Shown in pieces: positions 1-10,000 of a DNA stretch of 23,266 bases (position 1 is the stretch's first letter; every line of letters begins with the position of its first letter). A program made the translations under genes and the position numbers. Location of the stretch: NCBI GenBank assembly GCA_023231475.1, contig JALJEE010002537.1, positions 1-23,266 on the forward strand, in the 5' to 3' direction. Source of the DNA: Seison nebaliae (taxonomy: Eukaryota > Rotifera > Pararotatoria > Seisonacea > Seisonidae). The notes under the pieces were generated by a model. That model was not told the origin of the DNA, did not search any database, and worked only from the letters and a program-made list of their open reading frames with translations.

Positions 1-214
1 TTAGTATTCGACGGTCCATTCGAGGAGTTGTAGCCTTTTTGCGACCTGTCTTCGACATATTTTTGCCATAATTTTCCTTATTTTTCCTATAAGAATATAT
101 TAGGCATTTCGATCGGACGAGTTTTCGGGCGATGTCGGCGATACTCACCCCTTCACCCAAATAGGCGTCAATTTGGCCTTTTTCATAATCGTTCAATACA
201 TTTGCTTTACCCAT
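1..214 (-). CDS. Tc1-like transposase, N-terminal 71 residues (partial)
   Basis: The minus strand is open from an ATG at 212-214 to the window edge (71 codons, no stop). It reads as the N-terminal helix-turn-helix of a Tc1 transposase: MGKANVLNDYEKGQIDAYL, then the helix pair in GEGVSIADIARKLVRSK, then NKENYGKN and a basic GRKK stretch. That order (an E-K-G-Q-I-D-A-Y helix, an I-A-R-K-L/S-K recognition helix, then E-N-Y-G before a GR-rich linker) is characteristic of Tc1 transposases, whose N-terminal paired-like domain binds the terminal repeats. The DDE catalytic domain would lie outside the window. Nothing in the visible part is broken, so whether the element is intact cannot be judged. 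Confidence 0.8.
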   Translation of the reverse strand, partial: MGKANVLNDYEKGQIDAYLGEGVSIADIARKLVRSKCLIYSYRKNKENYGKNMSKTGRKKATTPRMDRRIL

Positions 215-386
215 ATCTTCGAAAGACTGTGATTAGCTGTATTTTTAAATTAAAATCAAAATTAAAACATAAATAATCATGTAGACCTAAAATTTATCAA
301 TATTTTTTAAAGTTTTGACAAAAATAAATCAGGATTTTGAATTTCCTATGTAAAATGATAGTATTTAAAGTTTTGACGAAGAGTAT
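1..386 (-). mobile_element. Tc1/mariner-like DNA transposon, 5' end (continues beyond the left edge)
   Basis: This is the leading part of a Tc1-type transposon read on the minus strand: the start of its transposase (1-214) and a ~170 bp AT-rich 5' untranslated and terminal region. The 14-base motif TTTAAAGTTTTGAC occurs twice, at 306-319 and 364-377, spaced 58 bp apart. Doubled direct repeats inside the terminal inverted repeat are the IR/DR arrangement of many Tc1 elements, where they serve as transposase binding sites. The outer end probably lies in the TATA at 383-388, since these elements insert at TA. The matching 3' terminus is outside the window, so neither the full length nor the TA duplication can be confirmed. 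It abuts the 3' end of the LINE at 440-3935. Confidence 0.72.
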
Positions 387-474
387 ATAATTTAATAATA
401 AGAACAAAAATGATGGAGTGGAGAATTAAATTGTTCACATTGCAGAAATTCCGGAAACGGAAACGGCGATGTCA

Positions 475-982
475 AAATGTTTTCCGACAACGAGAGATAC
501 CTCTCAAGCAGAACCACCGGAAAGGTAGGTAGATCAGAGCTCTGCAAAAAGGTCTAGGACGACCGAGTAAGATTTGAATGCACCGATTATACGCTTTGTC
601 TAAAGAGTCTATGGATTTATTGGAAATACCAAGGACTGCTTGGAGTCCATAGAAAGCGCAACAGAAGGTAAAGAACAATTTTATCTTCAATTTGAGAGGG
701 CGATATTTACATCTATGATGAAAGGAGTAGAAGCTTCTTATGAATTTACAACGAATGCTGTCGACAAACAAAGAAATTCTTTTCCTTTTATCCATCAGAC
801 AACCAAGAAAGACAGTCTCGTTGCAACACATCGATTTAAGACGAAAATTACTTTCCACTAATTACATTATTATTTAGCAACTTTGATTTCCTCTTATTAC
901 ATTCAATTCCACATGCTGCTAGTTTGATGTCCATCACTTCCAACAACATACTGAGGTCTTTTGTAGAGTTGGTGACTATTTG
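475..982 (-). pseudogene. LINE reverse transcriptase, C-terminal (thumb) region, broken
   Basis: Two conserved pieces follow the YADD region on the minus strand. At ~850-982 the translation EQIVTNSTKDLSMLLEVM then KLAACGIECNKRKSK matches the segment after the RT active site (a helix, then a K-K/R-S-K strand). At ~475-858 the piece ends with KLKIKLFFTFCCAFYG, DSLDKAYNRCI and a truncated ALIYL, the usual thumb and C-terminal pattern in which the enzyme ends with an LP..TH..L-like stretch. The two pieces are in different frames, and the terminal ALIYL segment continues better in another frame, so at least two frame changes have occurred. This confirms that the LINE runs essentially to its 3' coding end. 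Confidence 0.75.
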
Positions 983-1176
983 TTCGGACTATTTTTTATT
1001 AAGGAATAGACCGAATGAAAAATTTTTTTATGGACTGTCCATTAGAACTCGTTCTCATACAAAAATTTTTTGGTTTAAAGGACAGTCCATCACAAAAAAA
1101 TTTTTCATTCGGTCTATTCCTTAATAAAAAATAGTCCGAAGAAATTGAAAAACTAATGGACAGACCATTATACAAT
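983..1176. mobile_element. Hairpin (MITE-like) insertion with ~58 bp inverted arms
   Basis: A near-perfect inverted repeat is present. The left arm is 983-1040 and begins TTCGGACTATTTTTTATTAA. The right arm is 1080-1140 and ends with its reverse complement. The first 48 positions match exactly; then a single base on the left (A, 1030) faces four (GTGA) on the right, and the last 10 bases of each arm match again. The loop is 1041-1079. A short extra inverted match of the loop-side motif lies at 1153-1168. LINE coding sequence stops at about 1177 (…VYSYA) and resumes at about 982 (EQIVTNS…), so the insert replaces only a few codons and is probably a discrete non-autonomous element. No target duplication is obvious and no transposase is present. 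Confidence 0.72.
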
Positions 1177-2018
1177 CGCATAGGAATAGACAGATGGAAA
1201 TGTCGAATCTCTACATACGAATGAACATTGATTATTACCAGCTGCGATAACTTCATCAAAAATTTTCCCAATAATCCAGGGCGAAAGAATTGATCCCTGT
1301 CTTACTCCTCTGTTGATGTTAAACGATCCACTTAACCTAGAGTTCCATTTAACTACTCCAGTAGACTCCACTGATAATTTCCTAATGAATTCGAGTGAAT
1401 ATACATCCATACCTCTACTACCAAGAATGGCCAAATCGACGTCAATCTTTACTGAATCAAACGCCTTCGATGTATCCAGAGAACAAACTAACAAATTGTA
1501 AGAAATTTTGGTTTGACGATCGGGACATCGAAATGAAATATCGGATTAATAAGATAATCGACAGCGTTCCTCTAACCGAACAGCGAGTAGCAAATTGGAG
1601 AGCAAATGAATGTAATATTTCCGAATATCTATTTTTTACTATTTTTTCCATGATCTTAATGAGACAATTGGAAACACAAATCGGACGGAAGGATTCGACG
1701 TCATTTTGACTTTTTTTTCTGATTCTTGGGAACTGGCACCACTAAGAATGATCATATACCACTATAATCAATACGATTGTAAAAAGCATCATTCGCATAA
1801 TCTCTTAATATTCTCATCAAATCATCATTTACCATTGCCACGATATCAGGACACATGTTATCCAGCCCATGTGCCTTACTTACATCGAGGAACATAGCGG
1901 CACTTCGAAACTCCATTATAGAGATGGGAACAAAATGAGAGTTTGTAGTTCGAATATTGCAGACAGGAACATGATTTATTGTCCAACATAAGACAACTGA
2001 AATGTTTCCGAAGCTCAC
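1168..2018 (-). pseudogene. LINE reverse transcriptase core (fingers and palm), broken
   Basis: On the minus strand, 1752-2018 contains DVSKAHGLDNMCPDIV, the equivalent of the KAPGPDGI fingers motif that precedes the RT palm. Positions 1168-1494 carry LDTSKAFDSV (motif A, first catalytic Asp), then FNINRGVRQGSILSP (motif B with the conserved Q-G-x-x-L-S-P), a D-E-V-I turn, and FPSVYSYA, which is the start of the YADD box. The two remaining active-site aspartates are missing because the hairpin element is inserted there. The blocks lie in separate frames and have internal stops, so this copy cannot make an active enzyme. Confidence 0.85.
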
Positions 2019-2367
2019 CGATCACCAACGAGGATTCACAACTAGATCTTATCTTTAAATGAGACCAAAAAGCATTCTCATCATTCGAGGACGCGATTTT
2101 CGAGTAGCCATTTCGAGTAGCCATTTTGTTCCCCCGCGAACGAGCAGCTCTTCTGAAGATCTTCTTCTCTTGTCTCAGTCTAAATAGCGAAACATCAGAT
2201 TTATTCTCAACATGCACATCCCACGCGAATTGCACATCACATTTGAGGTGCTCGATGGAATGGAAGTTAAATATAAGATCACTTCCTCGATTCTCCTTAA
2301 CAACAAGAAACAATAGAACTGTGAGATTGAATTCACGACCAATAGTCAGCAGCATTACACTGATCAA
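1876..2367 (-). pseudogene. LINE linker between endonuclease and reverse transcriptase
   Basis: This open stretch between the endonuclease and RT blocks on the minus strand includes basic, aromatic segments (FAWDVHVENKSDVSLF, KIFRRAARSRGNK) and then NDENAFWSHLKIRSS, which recalls the F-W-x-x-I segment found ahead of the RT in CR1/L2-type LINEs. After that it loses similarity and overlaps the RT fingers block in another frame. It is assigned to the LINE from its position and the FW motif only. I see no catalytic motif of its own. Confidence 0.55.
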
Positions 2368-2476
2368 CCACTTCTATTTTTTGTTCCAGCATATTCGGTA
2401 CTCTACACACAGGAATTGATTTATTTCGAATACTTGGAAGAGACGTCTTTCTGACTTGGTGATCATCAATTACTAT

Positions 2477-3015
2477 CTACAATGAAATCGGAAAGTGATC
2501 AGACAACGTAACCAAATCATTTCTCACTTCACACTTAATAACTTTATTCTTCAAGGAGTTTGAAATGAGAAAGTGATCAATCCATGAAAATCCATGCGGA
2601 CCCATGAATGTAATTGAATCTTCACTCTCCACTTCGATATCAATGAAACAGAAATCATTTAATTCAACAGAGGTTTCATTATTCTTAATGAAACTCGGAG
2701 ATAAATTGAAATCTCCTCCAAATATGATATTCCTACTTCCATTTACGTCGATATAATCCTCAACGAATGGTTTAACGTCATTCAATACTCTTCTTCTATC
2801 AGTGCAGTCACCATAGACGTTCACCAAGATCATTTCTTCAACCTCAATTGCAGCAATATAATCGGAGACAATCCTAAAATTACAGCATCGGAGACCATTG
2901 CATAGGAGGAGACATGAGCCATGTTTCCTTCACTAAAATCACATCGAACTTGCACAGATTATCAATAAACGGAATAAGTCCACTTGGACCGTGGGTATTA
3001 AAACTAATTATCGAA
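2477..3015 (-). pseudogene. LINE AP-like endonuclease domain, broken
   Basis: The minus strand carries the apurinic-endonuclease-like domain that nicks the target DNA for LINE insertion. The N-terminal piece near 2890-3015 reads IISFNTHGPSGLIPFIDNL then FDVILVKETWL, where E is the catalytic glutamate of the Q-E-T-W-L motif (here K-E-T-W-L). After a frame break the domain continues from ~2870 to 2477 with ILVNVYGD, NIIFGGDFN (catalytic D and N), FSWIDHFLIS and LSDHFPISL (catalytic S-D-H). These motifs occur in the expected order and spacing. The catalytic residues seen are conserved, so the damage is in the frame rather than the active site. Confidence 0.85.
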
Positions 3016-3074
3016 ATTGAATTATAATAATCATCTTTATATTGTGACTTCCGATAATCTTCGCGAGATAATCA

Positions 3075-3860
3075 CTTACCAGGATTAGACGATTCTACCG
3101 AATGTTCTCTCTTATATAGGTGGGAACATTGTTCATCTAAGAATTTGAACATACTTTTTGTTATCGCAAATGGTCTTATCCTGATATCATTCGGCCAGAA
3201 ATCACCATCATATACGACATCCATTTCTTTTTTTTTGCTATGGCAACAATAAATTTGTTTTTCCTACCAGATAGCTGTTTACCGTCGAAAGTTTTTTCGA
3301 TGCAGCTTATTTGTCGAAGAACCAAATTCTTCTTCTTCATATACGATTCGATATTCTCTACCGTAACTTGGTTTTGGATGTTGGAGAGCAATATTCTTCT
3401 GGTGGCCATATCTGATGAAGTTTTTGTCCAACCCGCCACATCTTCGTCAGTTCCACCAGAACCATTTTTCTGCTTCAGATTTGCGAAGTTCCGATGTTTA
3501 CTTGAATCCTTTTTTTGACTAAGGGCATTCTTTTTTTCAATTGTTCAGAGATAGTATTCGACCTCTTAATCTCTTTTTTTTTCTTTTCTTCTTTCTTATT
3601 CTGTTTCTATTGCTTATCGATCTGATGACGATTGACAGCTACGTTTTGAATCGGATCAGCGGATTGTTTGTTAGTTGACAGATCAACCATTATGACTTCA
3701 GCGTTTTCATTACCCATACAATCACTACTACTCCGAACGTTATTGGTTTGGCGGATCACTACAAGCTGCTCCATTACCTCATCCAATGACCGTTCAGAGG
3801 CCGCGGAGAAAATCCTCCCATATATGGGAGCTATTTTCCTGCAACACTTCAATATAAGCT
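3075..3860 (-). pseudogene. LINE ORF1-like protein, broken
   Basis: Upstream of the endonuclease, the minus strand encodes several out-of-frame pieces of one protein. These are an acidic N-terminal part (SERSLDEVMEQLVVIRQ, near 3690-3810), a lysine-rich middle (~3530-3610), and a globular part at ~3176-3439 with RRILLSNIQNQVTVENIESY, SCIEKTFDGK and a KFIVAIAK strand. A final piece near 3150-3235 reads DGDFWPNDIRIRPF. The last two resemble the C-terminal fold of ORF1/Gag-like proteins of Jockey- and CR1-group LINEs, where a strand with S-F-K/V-V is followed by a W-P-x-x-V/I-x-V/I-R-x-F segment. No zinc knuckle is visible. The identification rests on position and that pattern. Confidence 0.55.
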
Positions 3861-4068
3861 TTAAAGTTCATAATTTCTTTTATTCTGGCGATTGCCACAA
3901 TTGCAGTTGTCGATATAACTACCTAAACCTTTTGTAGTTGTTTGGTTTGGATAAAATTGGTTATAAAAATACATTGTTACTACATATTTCATCTGTGCAC
4001 ATTCAAGTTTGCTCAAGGAGGTGCTGCGCTTTAAACTGCACGAAAAGTATTAGTCCTGCAGTTATGTT

Positions 4069-4091
4069 GCAGATAGTTATTAGCTATCTGC
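4069..4091. repeat. Perfect 8-bp-stem hairpin
   Basis: GCAGATAG (4069-4076) and its exact complement CTATCTGC (4084-4091) flank a 7-base loop. It stands out because it contains GC pairs in AT-rich spacer, but no function can be assigned; it may be part of an old repeat. Confidence 0.6.
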
Positions 4092-4339
4092 AAAATCGAT
4101 GAAAATTTGTACACTGAGGCTTTCAATAATGGTGATTTCAATAAACCACACCAGGATTTAAAATAATTTACGGTTGATCCAGAAATACAAAAATATCACT
4201 TTTACAAAATGCTCAATAATTATGTAATTTTTAATTTTTTTGTATAATTTTTATATAGTATATAATATGCTCTATAACATAGACATAAAACTTTTTTTTG
4301 ATTAGGTTATGACAGATGTTATGATCTATTTTATAAAAA

Positions 4340-4375
4340 CGCAAAAGTGTCCGATTACTTTAAGTTTCTACTGTA
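4340..4375 (-). mobile_element. Solo Tc1-like terminal inverted repeat
   Basis: Read on the minus strand from 4373, the sequence starts CAGTAGAAACTTAAAGTAAT and continues TCGGACACTTTTGCG, directly preceded by TA. A CAGT start next to a TA dinucleotide, and a nearby CGGACACTTTTG block, are typical of Tc1/mariner ends. No transposase fragment and no matching second end were found nearby, so this is a truncated relic or one end of an element whose other end has decayed. It differs in sequence from the Tc1 end at 306-386, so it belongs to another family. Confidence 0.5.
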
Positions 4376-4589
4376 TAATAGTATAACTCATCGTTTATAT
4401 TTTCATCTTGACGTTTTCTATAAGTGTTTACAAGATTTTAAACAGGTATTTTATAATTTATAGGGTAGGTATAATATAATATATATTTTTTATAAATTAT
4501 TGTAATAATCTATTGGAAATTCGGAAAATTTTATGTTAATAAGATTATTAGAAGAAAAAAATGAAGAATATTCTCAAGGTTATTATACT

Positions 4590-5519
4590 CTATTGACCAT
4601 TGGCGGTGCCACAATCACACATCTTCTGCCAACATTTACATTCTCTTGGACATCTAGAACATGGTTTTCCTTTATAATATGGAAGCTCCAAGTCCATTCC
4701 AGTAATAGATTTGAAATAATTACATATTGTATATGATCCAGTTGTGCAAAAAGATTCACCACAACCAACTCGAGATGCATTTGAAAATATTACCATGGTG
4801 TAATGACCAATCTCCTTCCCATCTATTGGCATTTTCCCATATCTATAATACTTCTTCTCGGCAATGAACCTACCAACCGCTCCTAAAGTATCATGTACCG
4901 TTTCTCCCGATACTCCCTTTCCCATACATTGACCAACTGGACCTGCATATAATGGTTCACTTCTATATTTACTGGTGTACTCATGACCGAATTGACATCT
5001 TGCAGCCCATCTTTCTGCCGTTTGTTCCAAATGTAAATCATAATATAATCTCTTCATATCAGAAGCGGGTACTAATCGACGTTCCTTCATATGAAGCTCT
5101 AAAATTTGTAGTCGGTACTCGTCAGTATATTTAACAATTCTATTTAAATCTGGAGATGCTGGTAAGCATGCTGTGTGATATGATGATAAACTCTCAAAAC
5201 GGGGATCAGCACATCCTTTTTTCTTGAATGGGTTTCGTTTACCTAGGATGTTTTCATCGGCGCTTCCAATACTTCCAAAGTTTCCATTAGTACCATCCTT
5301 TCTATAAAGAACGGCAAAAGTAATAATTAATATCAATGCTAGAATAATATAAAATATTGAGATATCTATCACCAATAGAATAGCTTTGTCAAACGAATCA
5401 TTTCTATCAAATACAATTTTATGAGTATGTAATACTCCATACCTTTTAAATCCGTAAGTAAGCCTTGTATATTGCTTCTTAGCGGTTCGATTAAAACTAT
5501 TACTTCGCCCAAAAGTCAT
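4590..5519 (-). CDS. Membrane-anchored CAP-domain (CRISP/venom allergen 5-like) protein, 309 aa
   Basis: This is a CAP-superfamily protein. Residues 1-46 are basic with no signal peptide, and residues ~47-72 form one hydrophobic segment (ILLVIDISIFYIILALILII…), suggesting a type II membrane anchor with the CAP domain outside the cell. The CAP core spans ~128-282: W171 and C175, the first cavity histidine in CQFGH (H179), the IGHYT motif (H239), SRVGCG, and a C-N-Y then P-Y-Y-K-G-K-P-C block. The tail (287-303) has six cysteines in a CSRCPRECKC pattern, like the CRISP hinge. An NAS site at 247-249 could be glycosylated. The usual G-E/Q-N is replaced by GQC (196-198), so the canonical metal/lipid cavity may be altered. 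The start at 5519 is fixed by an in-frame TAA directly upstream. Its substrate and role are unknown; relatives include secreted allergens and immune or reproductive proteins. Confidence 0.88.
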   Translation of the reverse strand: MTFGRSNSFNRTAKKQYTRLTYGFKRYGVLHTHKIVFDRNDSFDKAILLVIDISIFYIILALILIITFAVLYRKDGTNGNFGSIGSADENILGKRNPFKKKGCADPRFESLSSYHTACLPASPDLNRIVKYTDEYRLQILELHMKERRLVPASDMKRLYYDLHLEQTAERWAARCQFGHEYTSKYRSEPLYAGPVGQCMGKGVSGETVHDTLGAVGRFIAEKKYYRYGKMPIDGKEIGHYTMVIFSNASRVGCGESFCTTGSYTICNYFKSITGMDLELPYYKGKPCSRCPRECKCWQKMCDCGTANGQ

Positions 5520-7054
5520 TTATTTTATCTCAACTTAATACCATTAGTTTCAATTTGAACTAGGTAATCGAATTAAAAATTTGCGCTTCCTATCACATCA
5601 TTAGGTAGCTTCTCCCCTAACTTACAATGTTAAGAAGATTCAAAATATCTTGTTAGGTAGATTGGATCTCCAAAATACAAAAGAATTTTGATAATTATTC
5701 ACAAGATCAAGATATTGAAAATTTGTTATTGATCATCAACATGTTTGAAATAATAATAACTTTAATTTAAAATTCTTTAATGAATTCTTTCAACAAATAA
5801 ATGAGATGAGATTAAATGTATAATTTTTGAAACTTAATTTAGACTAATAATTGAATAACAGAAAGTATTAGAACAGTAAGAAGAAAGATAAAAGTTATAT
5901 AAATAGCAGAGATGGATAGCGGTATTCGTAAATTTTAGTAAGGAAAACCTAAAAAGAAAATTGAGAGAATGAAAAGAGAAATTCCTTTCGATTAATGATA
6001 ATAATATATTGTTCTATTCTATAAGTTGTTGCTGCTGTTGTTGTTATTTGTATATTGAATAAATGATTGTTAGTATCAATAATAATATATTAATGTAGTA
6101 TCAAATTGTTGATTAACATCAATTAATTTATTTCATATTTCAATTCTGATCGATCTACCAGTAGTAGAATATTTGCCAGAACGATCCAAGTGAATGACAT
6201 TGAGAATGTTATGAACACCAATTTACTGTTCATCGACATATAAAAGGTTAGACTTTTCTCAACAAATTCCACAACGAACAACTAAAATCTTGTTATTGTT
6301 ATTGTTTTTTTTTTTCGCTCGAAAATTTCAATTTATATGATAAGCGGCGGTCATTTGTCTGGATTGGGTAAAAGCGATTGTTACACATCGCTTGCAAGAA
6401 ATATGAACAATATGGAAAAGGAATGTTTTAAGTAATGATAATGATTTTGGTCCTTAAAATTGACGTTCTTATGGAAATTGTAATAGGAAAGAAGAATTCA
6501 ATTTAAAATTTTCATAAACAATGATATGTCCCTTTGTATTCTCATTTCCCAATTTTATGTAGACGATGAAAATCAGTTTTCTTTTTGTTAGAGGAAGAAT
6601 TCGGAAAATGATGTACAATGATAGTATAATTATGTGTTTGTGATAAAGTAAGAGAAACGGTTTTTTTCTGAAAAGTTCAAACTAATCTAAAACGAAGAAA
6701 AGTGAAATAAATTATCGGAATTATTAGGAACATTATTAAAAAATGGATTTAGGTCATTAATTTTCTATAATTTGTTAAATAATCCGATGATATTATTCTT
6801 TCATTGGAATCAAATAAAAATTTGAATTGTTTTAGCGCTTAGAGCAGATGTATATATAATTATATAATAATTTCAATTATTTTTCGACTGTATTTCTTTG
6901 GATATAAAGAAGAATAACGATTTATCCTTCATTTGAATTATTGTTCGTGTTAACAACATGTAAATCTAATCTATTAAATTGATTTGGTATTTTTCTTTAT
7001 CAATTAATTTCATTTTTATAACGCAAGTCGTTTCTCATGTTTCTCTTCTTCTTA
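5520..7054. other. Spacer between CAP gene and J-protein gene
   Basis: No gene is supported. The stretch should contain the CAP promoter (left part, minus strand) and the J-protein 3' UTR (right part). The only clear AATAAA on the minus strand is at 6127-6132, about 920 bases past the J-protein stop, so a long 3' UTR is possible. Low-complexity tracts include a GCT/GTT trinucleotide run (6027-6049) and a T-tract near 6303-6315. Confidence 0.5.
5560..5625 (-). other. Possible 5'-UTR intron of the CAP gene
   Basis: Upstream of the CAP start on the minus strand, a consensus donor GTAAGT (5620-5625) is followed 60 bp later by TACCTAG, whose AG is 5560-5561. That gives a 66 bp intron, close in length to the 64 bp intron of the FLYWCH gene. 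The acceptor has a modest pyrimidine tract. Removing it would not change the protein. Confidence 0.3.
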
Positions 7055-10000
7055 TTATGTAGATGATGGTGTCATGACAATGCTTATTCTAACACAACTA
7101 GTACTCGCTAGAATTCTTCCACCAGTTGCCAAGCGATATTCTCTTGTAAATTGACGACGCGTTTTTTGTATCAAACTACCTCCAGCCGTTTGAGTACATG
7201 TAGTGAATTGTTTTAGACCTCCATTCAATGTTGGCGAATACCATGAATGACGATATACTCGAGTAGTGCCAATTTGGAGAGAATTGGGTCTTGCTGCAGC
7301 AGCTGATGCAACCGTTTCCATAGCCACATTCTGAAGATTATTTGGAATTTCTTCACTACATCGACATTGTGGAACTGCTGATAATTTATTTGTATCAAAT
7401 GGAACCATTTCTTCGTTATTTCCATTATCTTTCATTGCTGTAACAGCTAATCCGGAAGACTCGATCATTTTAGATGAAAGAATATAATCAGCAGTTCTAC
7501 ATTTTTCTTGTCGTCGACAATTCTTACGATTTATCTTTGCATTGTTACTCGATTTTTCGAAACATTCATCATTCTCATCATTCATAATCAATTTAGTATC
7601 GATAGTGTTTCTCGTCAAATTCTGCGACTTCTCTATAATTCGTTCATTCTCATTCATCAATAGCTGCATATTGGATGATGGTGGTAGATCGCCACAACTA
7701 TTCAATCGTTGTTCAACAACTTTCAATTTCCTTTTCATTTTCTCCAAATCATTTTCTTCATCTGCACTTTGAGTAGTTAGAGGTAAAGTTAGAAGAAAGT
7801 CTTCTTCATATGTTTGCGTAGAAACATTCGTCTTCATCACGTTATGACGTTTCGACTTCGAATGTTTTGACGATTTGCTTCGTCGATGACGACTTTGTGA
7901 ATCGATTGGTTTACATTGTTTCGCTGGTGACGGTGCAATAACAGTTGCCGGTGGAGATGGAGATGGAGATGATACCGTTTTGTTGTTGGTATTAATTCCA
8001 TCTGTTGTTGTTCTCCTAGAAGAAATTCCAGATAATTTCTTCGATGTTCTCTCATCTACAATATTCGTTGATATTTTCTTTTTAATGGTATTATGTGGAG
8101 AAGTTAATCGATCAGTAATAGAATTTTTCTTTCCAGAAATATCTTCATTTTGATTTGCCATATAATTGAGATTATCTTCTGTTAACGATGGATTTTGTAA
8201 TTGGTGTTGTTGTTGATCCACACTCACTTTAAGACGATCTAATGTTCTCTTCTGTCTTTGATGACGTCGTTTTCTCGTCTTTAATAACTTCGTCTCACCA
8301 TCAGTTGTACTACTCTTTTTTAAACATGGAACGGGATCATTTGTTTGAAATAAATTATCTTGTACAAATGTTGTGGATAAATTTGTTGCTGATGAAGATA
8401 TGGGAATTACAGGAGGCTTCCCTAAAGGGTCATGCGTTTTTTCAACTTCCATATCAAACTTTTTAGAAACAGCAGCTGCTGCAGCTGCTGTTTCTTCGCT
8501 ACTACTACCACTACCATGTGTAATATATCCACTATCACGATTCATTGTGGTATTAGAATCGATTCCATGTCCATTGAAATTGGATGAAGAAACTTTATTG
8601 GTTTTTGATGGAGATGTCGTCGTTATTCTTGGTGAGAAAAGTAAAGGATTTCTCAATTTAGTTGTTGTCGTTGTTTTTCCTGATGAGAGTGAAGTAGAAG
8701 TTATCGCTGTATTTTGAGTATTTGATGATATTGTGGTAGATGTTGTGATAGAAATAGATTGATTGATTTTCTCATTAATTAAATTCAATTCATTGATATG
8801 ATTAACAGTCGTCCATCTCTTCTCTTTTGGTTGTCGACGAGATAATGCGGAATGTCTTTCCTTTAAACTTGCTGATATTGAACCAGCTACTCCACCACCA
8901 ATACCGACCGGTGGCGGACCAGTACAACCTTGTGTATATGCGTTACATGTATATTTGGGTCCTTCGCTCGATAAATTTCCACCATTTGTCTGATTCGTTC
9001 CATTGATGGTTGTATCATCATTCCTCATTCGTTTTGCATTGAATGATAATGATCTCAAGAGAGATCGATTCGATTTTTGACGTTCATTTATTTGGGCAAT
9101 ATTAGCAAGTAATATACGCCGTCTGGTTGCAGCACCGGCCGGAGTACTGAGCCATGCGGGAAAGAAAAATTTGTCCTCATTTCTCATTTTCGTGGTTCGA
9201 TTACCAGCAGAATAATCATACCAAGGATTAGATGACGTCTTAAAACGATCATTAAAGAATCGATTTCTAGAAAATGATGTTGGTGCCGAGGGTGGTGGAA
9301 CCGTCGTTGGTATCGAAGTTTTCGTCGTATACGTCGAACATTGTGGCACACAAGTTGTCGTTTTTCTTCGATTAGAAAAATATCTGTTATTTTTATAATG
9401 TCTCCATTTGGTTGAGAGAGAAGGATAAGGATCTGTTTGAGATTTTTGATTTTCTTTATTGTCTTCTTCGTCGTCATTCAAGGGCGAAGAAGCATTAAAC
9501 TTCACATTCTCATCGTCAACATTCTGTTCATATTTCTTTTTTTCTCGACTGAAATAACTTTCATGATTGATATCTCTGGGTGGACGAATATTGAAATTAT
9601 TTAATAAATTTTTCCTCTTCGAATTTCTCGCTGATTCATATGATCCAGAGAATGAATGTGTATGTTTCAAATGTGTCTTTTGCGTCTTCTGACCATTATC
9701 ATCTCCCTTAAATGATGTGGATGATTGAGAATTGAAATTTTCTTCTTTTTTGTAATTCGTATTATTGTTAGTGGAATAACTGTTAGTTGATGGCGGAGAA
9801 TTCTTTTTCTTATCAAAAGAATTCTGGAAAAAATTTTGTTGATATTTTGGAGACGTTTGATTTTGGGTTGGACGATTATCTGTTGTTGATCGGAAATGAA
9901 AAGTTCGATTATGTGGCATCGATCGATTAAATCGAACATTTTTCGAACTGGCTGAATTCTTTTGACGGAAAGATAATGTCGATGCTGAATATGAAGATGG

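Larger units (their letters stand above)
440..3935 (-). mobile_element. Degenerate non-LTR retrotransposon (LINE), CR1/L2-like
   Basis: Fragments of one LINE lie in the correct 5'-3' order on the minus strand: ORF1-like protein (~3075-3860), AP-type endonuclease (~2477-3015), linker (~1880-2370), reverse transcriptase core (~1168-2018) and C-terminal RT region (~475-982). Many frameshifts and stops separate the fragments, so it is an inactive copy. The RT signature blocks (LDTSKAFD, GVRQGSILSP) and a C-terminal block ending in a run like DSLDKAYNRCI resemble the CR1/L2/Jockey side of the LINE tree; the clade is an inference. The ends are approximate because no clear poly-A tail or target duplication is visible. 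A hairpin element (983-1176) interrupts the RT, and the Tc1 element lies at its 3' edge. Confidence 0.85.
3936..4589. other. AT-rich spacer between LINE and CAP gene
   Basis: No coding region is supported. The stretch contains a short perfect hairpin (4069-4091), a lone Tc1-type terminus (~4340-4375) and, from about 4220 to 4550, very AT-rich sequence that probably includes the 3' flank of the CAP gene. No AATAAA was found close to the CAP stop codon on the minus strand; only variants such as AATAAT occur near 4510-4550. Confidence 0.6.

Noticed and set aside
999-1271. Minus-strand ORF across the hairpin insert and LINE
   Set aside because: It joins LINE sequence to the inserted hairpin in a non-RT frame; not a biological product.
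8373-8717. Plus-strand ORF of 114 codons antisense to the J-protein gene
   Set aside because: Its sequence is the complement of Thr/Ser/Ala-rich codons (runs of V and A); it is a shadow of the real gene.
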